Positions 1 through 7,603 of a stretch of 64,000 nt of DNA are shown one piece after another. Every line of letters starts with the position of its first letter. The first letter of the stretch is position 1. Made by a program: the position numbers and the translations under genes. The stretch covers positions 124,001 through 188,000 of the forward strand of contig NZ_JAJEKE010000004.1 in assembly GCF_024363565.1 (NCBI RefSeq), written 5' to 3'. Source of the stretch: Lutispora saccharofermentans. GTDB lineage: Bacteria > Bacillota > Clostridia > Lutisporales > Lutisporaceae. The notes below the pieces were generated by a model. It was not told where the DNA came from. It saw only the letters and a list, made by a program, of their open reading frames with translations, and did not search any database.

Positions 1-2
1 TT

Positions 3-401
3 ACGGAAGAAATCACCGCAATAATTGAGGAGCTATCTGAAAAAATAGGAAATGCCGTCAAAACCATGAAAGAAGTCGGCATGATAGTACAATCTCAAGC
101 CAAAAGTGTAGACCTCACCAATACTAAATTTGAAGGAATTGCTAATTCAATTGAAGATATGGAGCTATTGATCGCTGCTGTCAATCAGTCGGAACAATTG
201 ATGGAGGTTAAAAAAGATGAGGTCATCAGTATAATCCAAAACCTATCAGCCATATCCGAAGAAAATGCAGCAGGTACGGAGGAAGCGTCTGCATCGGTCG
301 AAGAGCAGACCGCATCCATAGCCGAGATAGCACATGCCAGTGAGTCTTTGGCTCAGCTGGCCAATGAAATGCAGGAGAGCATTATAAGGTTTAGCTATTA
401 G
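3..401 (+). CDS. Methyl-accepting chemotaxis protein, C-terminal part (5' end outside window)
   Basis: The frame is open from base 3, so this is the tail of a gene that begins before the window. The visible 132 residues are the end of a chemoreceptor signalling domain. They form a long heptad-rich helix with the stretch ENAAGTEEASASVEEQTAS, typical of the descending helix of the four-helix bundle that contacts CheA and CheW. It ends in a short hydrophobic tail without a CheR-binding pentapeptide. The sensor part is not visible, so the ligand is unknown. A rho-independent terminator follows directly. Confidence 0.9.
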   Translation, partial: TEEITAIIEELSEKIGNAVKTMKEVGMIVQSQAKSVDLTNTKFEGIANSIEDMELLIAAVNQSEQLMEVKKDEVISIIQNLSAISEENAAGTEEASASVEEQTASIAEIAHASESLAQLANEMQESIIRFSY

Positions 402-428
402 AAGATATATAAAAATAGGCAAGCTTTA

Positions 429-458
429 AAAATCGGATTCTTTTGAATCCGATTTTTT
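429..458 (+). terminator. Rho-independent terminator of the chemoreceptor gene
   Basis: An 11-bp perfect stem (430-440 with 445-455) has a 4-nt loop and runs into a T tract. It lies 28 bases after the chemoreceptor stop codon. Confidence 0.85.
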
Positions 459-502
459 AATATAAATTATAGAGGGTTTTTCAGCTATATATAGAAATAA
501 TA

Positions 503-536
503 TTGAACGAGACTTCATTCAGTGTTAATTGATCTG
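503..536. repeat. Degenerate remnant of the 134-bp in-frame palindromic element
   Basis: The first 21 bases (503-523) match the terminal 21 bases of the element copy at 24841-24861 exactly. The next bases read like the opposite end (gttaattgat, the complement of atcaattaac, compared with the element's atcactgaactaac). It therefore looks like an internal-deletion derivative that kept only the two ends. It lies just upstream of the DUF2500 gene. Confidence 0.5.
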
Positions 537-575
537 AATAAACATTTTATACATTATTACAGGAGGAAGTTCATT

Positions 576-944
576 ATGTTTTTTTCACCGCTTGAAAATT
601 TTATGTTCGATGCAATACCCATAATTGTGATAGTGTTTTTTATTATCATAACCGGCGCAATACTATTCTCTGTTGGGGGTGCCGTTAAAGAGCATTTCAG
701 GAATAATTCCATGGAAGAAATTACTATCCCGGCAAGGATTATGACCAAGAGGACCCATGTATGGGGAGGGAGCGGAAACTCCAGCGCTCACACAAGCTAT
801 TATATGACCTTTGAGGATGAGATGGGAGAACGGACTGAGTTTTCTGTAAGCGAAAGCTTCTTCAGCATGCATGCTGAAGGGGACACAGGGATGCTGACAC
901 ATCAGGGCACCAGGTTCATACATTTTGAGAGGGACAGATTCTAA
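576..944 (+). CDS. DUF2500 family membrane-anchored protein
   Basis: A 122-residue protein with one N-terminal transmembrane helix (about residues 10-35, IPIIVIVFFIIITGAIL) followed by a small beta-rich domain. The domain has ARIMTKRTHV, TSYYMTFEDEMGERTEFSV and GDTGMLTHQGTRFIHFER, the pattern of the DUF2500 (YhhM-like) family. The ATG at 576 is chosen because AGGAGG lies 9 bases upstream. An upstream in-frame start at 522 would lie within the repeat remnant and has no ribosome-binding site. The function of the family is unknown. A terminator follows. Confidence 0.75.
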   Translation: MFFSPLENFMFDAIPIIVIVFFIIITGAILFSVGGAVKEHFRNNSMEEITIPARIMTKRTHVWGGSGNSSAHTSYYMTFEDEMGERTEFSVSESFFSMHAEGDTGMLTHQGTRFIHFERDRF

Positions 945-971
945 AGCGGCTTTACAGCCGCTATTTTTATT
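945..971 (+). terminator. Terminator after the DUF2500 gene
   Basis: Stem agcggc/gccgct (945-950 with 957-962), loop tttaca, then a T-rich tract. Confidence 0.8.
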
Positions 972-976
972 TAAGA

Positions 977-990
977 AATTCTTAAGAATT
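977..990. promoter_or_regulatory. Perfect 14-bp palindrome upstream of the response-regulator gene
   Basis: AATTCTTAAGAATT is a perfect palindrome about 80 bases before the response-regulator start. It sits in an otherwise AT-rich promoter region and may be a binding site for the regulator itself. That role is inference. Confidence 0.35.
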
Positions 991-1068
991 ATAGTAGTAG
1001 AATCTTAGAAAGTCTGTGTTATCATAACTATTAGAGATATCTCAGAGAAATCAGGGGTGAATACATAT

Positions 1069-1755
1069 ATGTATAATATTCTTATCGTGGAAGATGAAAA
1101 GGAAATAGCGGCCGCTATAGAGGTCTACCTGAAAAACCAGAACTATAATGTGTTTAAAGCCTATAATGGCATAGAAGCACTGGAAATATTCGAAAGGCAG
1201 GAAATACATCTGATCCTTATGGATATCATGATGCCGGGAATGGACGGCATACAAGCCACGGTGAAAATCAGAGAGAGCAGCAACGTGCCTGTAATATTTC
1301 TCTCTGCAAAGTCTGAAGACATGGATAAAATACTGGGACTCAATATCGGTGCCGACGATTACATCACAAAGCCCTTTAATCCGCTGGAACTGCTGGCAAG
1401 GGTCAATTCATGCCTCCGGCGATATACCAGTTACTCAAACGCTTCGGCAGTCCCGGATCATGTGATAAAAATAGGCGGCATAGAGCTCAATGATGCAAGC
1501 AAAGAAGTCTTTGCAGATGGAGAACCCATCAAAATTACTCCCCTCGAGTATAAGATCCTTCATCTGCTTATGAGAAATCCAAACCGGGTATTTTCTATAG
1601 AAGAGATATATGAAAAGGTATGGAATGAGCCGGCTTACAACCCTGATACGGTGACAGTCCATATACGAAGGATTCGGGAAAAAATCGAAATCAACCCGAA
1701 AGAGCCGAAATATTTGAAGGTGGTGTGGGGTATTGGATATAAATTTGAAAAATGA
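1069..1755 (+). CDS. OmpR/VanR-type response regulator
   Basis: A DNA-binding two-component response regulator of about 228 residues. The receiver domain fills the first half: acidic pair in IVEDEKE, phosphoacceptor Asp in LILMDIMMPGMDG (about residue 52), and the conserved Lys in YITKPFNP. The second half is a winged-helix DNA-binding domain (ITPLEYKILHLLMRNPN ... VTVHIRRIREKIE). GTG at 1057 is an alternative start, but AGGGG at 1053-1057 fits ATG 1069 better. It overlaps the following histidine kinase by 23 bases, so the two are translationally coupled. The stimulus is not evident from sequence; cell-envelope sensing would be typical of VanR-like pairs. Confidence 0.9.
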   Translation: MYNILIVEDEKEIAAAIEVYLKNQNYNVFKAYNGIEALEIFERQEIHLILMDIMMPGMDGIQATVKIRESSNVPVIFLSAKSEDMDKILGLNIGADDYITKPFNPLELLARVNSCLRRYTSYSNASAVPDHVIKIGGIELNDASKEVFADGEPIKITPLEYKILHLLMRNPNRVFSIEEIYEKVWNEPAYNPDTVTVHIRRIREKIEINPKEPKYLKVVWGIGYKFEK

Positions 1756-3331
1756 AGATATAAAAAGAAACTTATTAACGTCCTCAACATTGGGCATATT
1801 CTTGATGATGCTGATTTTAACGGTTATCTCGGTATTCATATATGAACCCTTGAAAAACTATATATTGCCAAGTTTTGTCAGTATTCCTTCCTTTGATAGA
1901 TTAGAATCCTGTATTGTATTGATTCTTGCAATAGGAGGTATAAGCATCCTTTTGTTGATCATAATAGCTTTTTCTATACCATATTCTTCTCAAAGCAAAG
2001 CAAGTATTGTAAAGCTTTTTAATAATATGTATTTGGAATTTAAACTATTAACTTGGATTATATTCTTCATACCATTCTTTTTAGGCATAAATGTGATTGG
2101 ATATAATCAAAATTATATCACGGGCTTTAACTTTGTAGAAATAATTAATGAGGCAAATTGGTATTTCTACCTCATCGGAATACCCGTAACTTTTGTATTA
2201 TACAATTTGATCTACTTGAGCATATGCCATATAAAGCACATCTATCATAAGGGCTTTGTTAACGGCTTTATAAAAAACAGCATATTTGGGAAAATCTTTT
2301 TCTATATTATAGACAGCATTAAGAAAATTGCAAATGGAATTCTGGAGTTTGATACGACTGACGATTCTCATAAAAAGCTGCTTGGACTATTGGGAATCAA
2401 CCTGATAGCCTTAGGGCTTATTTCTCTCACTTTTCCCTTTGGAATTATTTTAGCTTTGGTCTATACAGGGGTATTGTTCAGCTATATCGCAAAGATAGTG
2501 GATAAGGCAAGGGTCCTGAACGAAGCCAGCAGCCGGCTGGCTAAGGGCAATTTTGACGCTGTTCTCCCTGAAGATATGGGGATACTCAGCCCCTATGCCA
2601 GAAATCTGAATAATATCAAAGATGGCTTCAAGGTAGCCGTAGAGAAAGAGGTGAAAAGCCAGAATATGAAGGCTGAGCTTATTTCCAATGTTTCTCACGA
2701 CCTTAAAACACCTCTTACCTCCATCATAACCTACGTGGATTTGCTGAAAAACGAAGATACAAATGAAGAGAGCAGAAAAGAATATATAGATATACTGGAT
2801 AAAAAATCCAAGAGATTGAAGGTCTTGATAGATGATTTGTTTGAGGCGAGCAAGGCAAGCAGCGGCAACATTGAGATGCATCCGGAAAAGCTGGATGTTG
2901 TAGCCCTCCTGAGGCAAACTCTAGGGGAGCTGGAAGAAAAGATAAGCGAAAGCAGCCTGCAGATGAAAGTAAGCCTGCCGGAAAACAAAGTGATCTGCGA
3001 GCTTGACGGCAGGAGGACCTATAGGATATTCGACAATGTGGTAAGCAATATACTCAAATATGCAATGCCTAACACCCGGGTTTATATCGATACGGAAGAA
3101 AATGAAAAGGATATCAGCTTTATTTTCAAGAACATATCTTCCTATGAGATGAATTTCGATGCTTCCGAGATAACGGAGCGCTTTACCAGAGGAGATAAAT
3201 CGAGGAATACCGAAGGCTCTGGCTTGGGCCTTGCGATAACCAAAAGTCTGGTTGAGCTCCAGGGAGGCAGCCTGCATATAAATATTGACGGCGATTTGTT
3301 CAAGCTTATCGTCACTTTTCCCAAAGCATAA
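1733..3331 (+). CDS. Membrane sensor histidine kinase (partner of the preceding response regulator)
   Basis: A 532-residue kinase starting at TTG inside the regulator gene. There are about five to six hydrophobic segments (roughly 18-36, 60-82, 106-124, 145-166 and 216-252) with no large extracellular domain, so it probably senses within or near the membrane. The H-box is SNVSHDLKTPLTSIITYV with the phosphoacceptor His near residue 322, preceded by a HAMP-like linker. The C-terminal ATPase domain has a divergent N-box (NVVSNILKYAMPNTRV) and a clear G-box (GSGLGLAITKSL). No dedicated ABC transporter neighbours are present. Confidence 0.9.
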   Translation: MDINLKNEDIKRNLLTSSTLGIFLMMLILTVISVFIYEPLKNYILPSFVSIPSFDRLESCIVLILAIGGISILLLIIIAFSIPYSSQSKASIVKLFNNMYLEFKLLTWIIFFIPFFLGINVIGYNQNYITGFNFVEIINEANWYFYLIGIPVTFVLYNLIYLSICHIKHIYHKGFVNGFIKNSIFGKIFFYIIDSIKKIANGILEFDTTDDSHKKLLGLLGINLIALGLISLTFPFGIILALVYTGVLFSYIAKIVDKARVLNEASSRLAKGNFDAVLPEDMGILSPYARNLNNIKDGFKVAVEKEVKSQNMKAELISNVSHDLKTPLTSIITYVDLLKNEDTNEESRKEYIDILDKKSKRLKVLIDDLFEASKASSGNIEMHPEKLDVVALLRQTLGELEEKISESSLQMKVSLPENKVICELDGRRTYRIFDNVVSNILKYAMPNTRVYIDTEENEKDISFIFKNISSYEMNFDASEITERFTRGDKSRNTEGSGLGLAITKSLVELQGGSLHINIDGDLFKLIVTFPKA

Positions 3332-3337
3332 AAAACC

Positions 3338-3368
3338 GGGATAACTGATTCTTTAAGTCAGTTATCCC
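3338..3368. terminator. Bidirectional terminator between convergent kinase and chemoreceptor genes
   Basis: A perfect 11-bp stem, gggataactga with tcagttatccc, separated by a 9-base loop. It lies between two genes that converge here and can serve both transcripts. Confidence 0.75.
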
Positions 3369-3373
3369 TTCTC

Positions 3374-4849
3374 TTAGCTTTCCTTTAATATATGTACTCC
3401 TTTTTTATCAAGAGCTTCTATCAAGCCCAATACCTTTTCAAGCTTATTCAAAACATTCTTTGAAAGCTCTTCAGCCTCTGCAAAATATTGATTTGCCTTT
3501 GTGCTGTCTTCTTCTTTCACCGCTTCAATGACCTTATGCCCTAAAGCATGCAGCTCGGAATGAACGCTGTCGATGGACTCCCAATCCTTCTTTATTTCAG
3601 GATGGTTGACTTTTATGGAGTGGTAAAAATGTCCGAAAGCGCATTTTGATCCGTTGACCTGCAGAGGATAGGCCTTCATCTCATCGACAGCCTGCCTCAG
3701 CACCTTCATCCAATTTTTATGGGCGTCCCTTGCCTGGTTGATGTTCTTGATCAGTTCTTCGTTGTTTATGGCATTTATACTGCCTTGCAATGCGTGGATC
3801 ATGTTCTTGACAACACCGGACAGGGAATCGTCTATCTGCGAGATCTGCTTTGCAAATTCTGCGCTGCTGGCTGCGTCATCTGCTATGGACTTTGTCATGC
3901 CGCTTAGCCTTTCCGCATCTGCGCTTGAAGCCTCCATAGCTTGATTTATCTCATTGGTTGCAACTTTTATCCCATCCATGGATTTATTGATCTCCATAAC
4001 ATTGTCAATGGTTGTTTTCAGCATATCAACATTTTTGCCTATTGTTTCCGTTACTTCATCCAGCTTCTTGCTCATTTCAACGGTAGACTTTAAAGTATTG
4101 TCCATGCTCTTTTTCCCATCCTGGGCAGCCTGGTGTATATTCATAACAAACGAATTCATGCCTTCTAAGCTTTTTTTGGTATCATCAGCCAGCTTCCTTA
4201 TTTCCTGGGCTACCACGGCGAAGCCCCTTCCGTGCTCTCCGGCCCTTGCCGCTTCTATGGAAGCGTTCAAGGCCAGAAGATTGGTCTGATCCGCTATGGC
4301 TTTTACGCTGTTTACTATGTAATTCACATTATTGGCCATTTCAACAAGCTGATGTATCTGCTCATTCATAATATTGGCATCGTCCATCACATTATCTTTG
4401 AGAGAATTTATTTCAGATATCTGCGACAGTGACGAATTGTTTCTGGACATCAAGGTTTGGGATGCTTCAGCCAAATTTTCCAGTGTATTTGAAGTATCAC
4501 TTACTGTCTCATTTACCTCGCTCATGCTGGCCGTGGTTTCCTCCACGATAGCCAGATTTGATTCACTGAGCAAAGCCATCTCATGAGCAAAATCCATTAA
4601 ACCGTATGATATATGGGACATATTGACATCGAAATTGCTCAGCGAGGCTGCTATGGATAATATTTCTTTAGCCGCTTGGCCCATTTGCTTTTCATTGTTG
4701 AACAATTTTTCAAAGGAGTTCAGCATTCTGCCGTGTACATGATATTCAGCACAGGGCTTCTCCTCTTGCTTTCCTTCCATTCTGTTTTCTACATATCCCA
4801 GTATGCATATCGCTTCATCGCAAGGTCTTTTATATTTTTTGTTGAACAT
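3374..4849 (-). CDS. Soluble methyl-accepting chemotaxis protein with C-terminal CZB zinc-binding domain
   Basis: A 491-residue chemoreceptor without transmembrane segments. The signalling core carries the hairpin signature [32 protein letters not shown]. The C-terminal 110 residues form a CZB (chemoreceptor zinc-binding) domain: AHKNWMKVL with its metal-binding His, [10 protein letters not shown] with its Cys, and [11 protein letters not shown] with further His ligands. CZB receptors are known to respond to zinc occupancy altered by oxidants such as hypochlorite. ATG 4849 is used because a G6 run lies 6 bases upstream; an upstream in-frame ATG at 4891 lacks such a site. Cytoplasmic localisation is inferred from the absence of hydrophobic segments. 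Confidence 0.88.
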   Translation of the reverse strand: MFNKKYKRPCDEAICILGYVENRMEGKQEEKPCAEYHVHGRMLNSFEKLFNNEKQMGQAAKEILSIAASLSNFDVNMSHISYGLMDFAHEMALLSESNLAIVEETTASMSEVNETVSDTSNTLENLAEASQTLMSRNNSSLSQISEINSLKDNVMDDANIMNEQIHQLVEMANNVNYIVNSVKAIADQTNLLALNASIEAARAGEHGRGFAVVAQEIRKLADDTKKSLEGMNSFVMNIHQAAQDGKKSMDNTLKSTVEMSKKLDEVTETIGKNVDMLKTTIDNVMEINKSMDGIKVATNEINQAMEASSADAERLSGMTKSIADDAASSAEFAKQISQIDDSLSGVVKNMIHALQGSINAINNEELIKNINQARDAHKNWMKVLRQAVDEMKAYPLQVNGSKCAFGHFYHSIKVNHPEIKKDWESIDSVHSELHALGHKVIEAVKEEDSTKANQYFAEAEELSKNVLNKLEKVLGLIEALDKKGVHILKES

Positions 4850-4942
4850 AGTATGCCCCCCTGTTTTATATTGCCGTATAAGCTTGTACATACAAAGAAT
4901 AGCATATTGCTATCCTTTGCTCAAGGAATAATAATCCAAAAA

Positions 4943-5779
4943 TCATACTGTCACTATCTCTTTGCAGCCGTTATGCTTTGCAATGCTGCTCAACCTTTTC
5001 ATAAACTCATCTGTGGGAACGCTGCTCTTTATCATATGGGTGCGTACTCCTACAGGCCTATATTTTATAAGCTTATATCTGATATGAGGATTGAGGGCCG
5101 CCAGCCTTTTGCTTATTAGATCCACATTCCTTTCATTGTCCAGAATATCAGGCACTATCACGGTCCTTATCTCATAAAGCTTGTCTATTGATGCAAGATA
5201 CTCCATATTTTTAAACACAATCTCATTTTCCTGGCCCGTCAGCATTTTATGCTCTTCCTTGTCATAGGATTTTACATCCAGCATCACCATATCTATGGCT
5301 TTTATCAGCCTGTCATTTCCGTAAAAGGGCACAGAGCCGTTGCTGTCTATGAAGGATGTAAGCCCCAGCTTTTTGACCTCTTCACAAAGCTCTATTACAA
5401 AATCCGCCTGGAGCATGCATTCCCCGCCGGATATCGTTATGCCCGATATGAAAGGCTTAAAAGCGGATATGGCCTCCGGCACTTCCTTGACGCTCATCAT
5501 CTTTGCCTTTGGCGAGCTGCAATTCTTGCAGGCCCTAAGACAGCTGTCGCACTCCTTGCAGGCTGCTTTGTCCCAGTAAATTGCACCGTCTTTCATTGCA
5601 AGGCACTTGGCCGGGCAATTGTCAATGCATAGTCCGCAATTGCTGCAAACATTTATTGTCTCCGGGTTGTGGCAATACAAGCAGTTGAAATTGCATCCCT
5701 GCAAAAATATGGCGGTCCTGTTTCCGGGACCGTCGACTGAACTGAAGGGCAAAATTTTATTTACAAGGCCTTTAACCAT
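4943..5779 (-). CDS. yjjW: YjjW family glycyl-radical enzyme activase (radical SAM)
   Basis: A 278-residue radical-SAM activating enzyme. The N-terminal GPGNRTAIFLQGCNFNCLYC carries the CX3CX2C cluster motif that binds the SAM-cleaving [4Fe-4S]. It is followed by a ferredoxin-like insert with two more Cys-rich motifs (CSNCGLCIDNCPAKC and CKECDSCLRACKNC), as in activases of the pyruvate formate-lyase type. The glycine-rich SAM motif ISGGECMLQ is present. It overlaps the stop of the glycyl-radical enzyme gene by 8 bases, which pairs enzyme with activator. Start 5779 is taken from this overlap; an in-frame ATG lies at 5806. Confidence 0.88.
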   Translation of the reverse strand: MVKGLVNKILPFSSVDGPGNRTAIFLQGCNFNCLYCHNPETINVCSNCGLCIDNCPAKCLAMKDGAIYWDKAACKECDSCLRACKNCSSPKAKMMSVKEVPEAISAFKPFISGITISGGECMLQADFVIELCEEVKKLGLTSFIDSNGSVPFYGNDRLIKAIDMVMLDVKSYDKEEHKMLTGQENEIVFKNMEYLASIDKLYEIRTVIVPDILDNERNVDLISKRLAALNPHIRYKLIKYRPVGVRTHMIKSSVPTDEFMKRLSSIAKHNGCKEIVTV

Positions 5780-7265
5780 TTTTTCTCTCTTTTCTTTCCA
5801 GCACATGCTGATTTTTTACTGCGCCAAGCCCTAATACGGCAGCACCGTTTAATACCTGCTCCCCTCTTTCCAGCTTCTCCATATCGGACCTCTTCACCAG
5901 ATAGCCTGTAATCCTTACCACATCGCTGTCAGAGGTATAGAAGGAAATATATCTCATGCCAACATTCATGGCACCCTTTAGAATATCCAGCACATATTTG
6001 GTATTGTTCTTTACGGTGCTGTCAAATCTGAATATATCGCCTATGCCGGATGGGAAAAATTTGTGAAAAAGTGACGAATGCATTATATGATCGAATATTT
6101 CCGGTTCTTCCCCTATGGGTATTCGGCATCCCGGGCTTATGCTCATATCTGTATCGATTCCTACCTGGGCATGGAGAAGGAATTTGCCGCCTGAGAACCT
6201 GCAGTATGGGTTATGATGCTTGTTCACTTCTTCCTCCAGCCTGGATATTATTCTTACCCCCAGATCATTGGCTTCCTTTGAGTATCCGTACCTGTCCTTT
6301 TTCTCCTTTGCCCCCAAAAGCTGGTTCACAGCTTCGGCAAGTCCTACCATCCCAAACATGGCAGTAAACCTGTCATTCTCTATGAGCCCTTCCTTTACAA
6401 GGAAGCTGCTCTGGAAGTAACCGCTTTCTTCCGCCAGGAACCTTATCCTTTCATCCATATATGAAGCCATTTTGCTTACCGCATCGGGCAGGAGATTATT
6501 TATGAAATCCTCTGCATCTTTGGCCTTTGGACCAAGCTTGGCCATGTTCATCCTCACCAAAGTATAGCTGCCTCCGCCTATAGGCAAGCCGTTATAGCAG
6601 CTGGCTATGGCATAGTCCTCACCAAACTCTCCTACAAACATGCCGTGATTTGCAAAGCTCGGTTTGGCTGTTGAGAGGGTTGTGCTTATAGCATCCAGTG
6701 CGAATTCGTCAGAGGTCTTGCCGCTGTATTTTAAAGTGATATTGGGTATGGATGCATTCAGCTCCCTGGATGCTTTCAATATGAGCCTGCCTGCTTTTGT
6801 GTCCTCCGGACCTATATCGGCGTGGCAGAAGGAGTCGGTAATAGTCCTGTCTATATGAAGCAGAAAGAGCTTGATGGCCTGATATGCTTCATCCTCATCC
6901 TTTATGAATCTCTCCAGTAGGGTATCGATATTTCCCAGATAAACGGGGAAAGAGGTGATGGAAGGCACATTTTTGTATAGGATCAGCAAGCTGTTTACAG
7001 CCTCCCAAATGTTTTGCGGCGGCTCCAGGCCCAAGAATTTGCTTCCTTTTTTTAAGAAGACCTCATAATCCGGAACAATATACCTCGGCCTGTAGGGAGC
7101 ATTTCCTTCGAATAAGTCGCATATGACGCCTTCCTGCCTGTAACGCTCAGTCTCATTATCGATATTTAATACTTTTATGCTGTTCTCTGCAGCTTTTGCA
7201 AGAGTCAAAACCTTCTGCTGATAGGTCAAAGATGTATCCTTGATTATATTTTTGATATCGTCCAT
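5772..7265 (-). CDS. yjjI: YjjI family glycyl-radical enzyme
   Basis: A 497-residue protein of the YjjI (DUF3029) branch of glycyl-radical enzymes. It is shorter than pyruvate formate-lyase or glycerol dehydratase. The C-terminal radical loop is VVRITGYLVKR with the radical Gly near residue 454. The likely thiyl Cys is in ASCYNGLPIGGGS near residue 223. AAGGAG lies 9 to 10 bases before ATG 7265. The substrate of YjjI is not established. The neighbouring aldehyde:ferredoxin oxidoreductase, transcribed from the same strand, makes an aldehyde-producing lyase or dehydratase an attractive but unproven idea. Confidence 0.85.
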   Translation of the reverse strand: MDDIKNIIKDTSLTYQQKVLTLAKAAENSIKVLNIDNETERYRQEGVICDLFEGNAPYRPRYIVPDYEVFLKKGSKFLGLEPPQNIWEAVNSLLILYKNVPSITSFPVYLGNIDTLLERFIKDEDEAYQAIKLFLLHIDRTITDSFCHADIGPEDTKAGRLILKASRELNASIPNITLKYSGKTSDEFALDAISTTLSTAKPSFANHGMFVGEFGEDYAIASCYNGLPIGGGSYTLVRMNMAKLGPKAKDAEDFINNLLPDAVSKMASYMDERIRFLAEESGYFQSSFLVKEGLIENDRFTAMFGMVGLAEAVNQLLGAKEKKDRYGYSKEANDLGVRIISRLEEEVNKHHNPYCRFSGGKFLLHAQVGIDTDMSISPGCRIPIGEEPEIFDHIMHSSLFHKFFPSGIGDIFRFDSTVKNNTKYVLDILKGAMNVGMRYISFYTSDSDVVRITGYLVKRSDMEKLERGEQVLNGAAVLGLGAVKNQHVLERKERKNG

Positions 7266-7393
7266 AATCCATAACTCCTTTGAAACTACTCTTGTACGGC
7301 ATTATACTTACTCCATGCCGCTATGCCTATATTATAATGCATTTTCCCCATATGATAAAGCACATAATTCCTAAGAGATAACAATTATTTTCT

Positions 7394-7591
7394 TCATCCT
7401 CCTGCCATCAGGTGGATGCACTGTACATCATCGCCGTCATGGATGACTGTTGTATCAAAATTTTCATCCCGGACGAATTGACCGTTAATCTTTATCATGA
7501 TTCTGGGATAGGCATATTTCTTGAGCTCTAAAAGCTTTCTCACCGTCATGCCCTCTTCCCAGGGAAACTCTTTTCCATTAACCCTTATCAT
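7394..7591 (-). CDS. MoaD/ThiS-family sulfur carrier protein
   Basis: A 65-residue beta-grasp protein ending in the di-glycine tail AGG that is adenylated and thiocarboxylated in this family. It begins MIRVNGKEFPW and has the INGQFV and DGDDVQ segments typical of ThiS/MoaD. It lies 12 bases after the tungsten aldehyde oxidoreductase gene on the same strand. A role in supplying sulfur to the tungsto-pterin dithiolene is therefore more likely than thiamine synthesis; no thi genes are nearby. Small carriers fused to, or beside, AOR genes are a recurrent arrangement. Confidence 0.82.
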   Translation of the reverse strand: MIRVNGKEFPWEEGMTVRKLLELKKYAYPRIMIKINGQFVRDENFDTTVIHDGDDVQCIHLMAGG

Positions 7592-7603
7592 AAAATCACC
7601 CTT

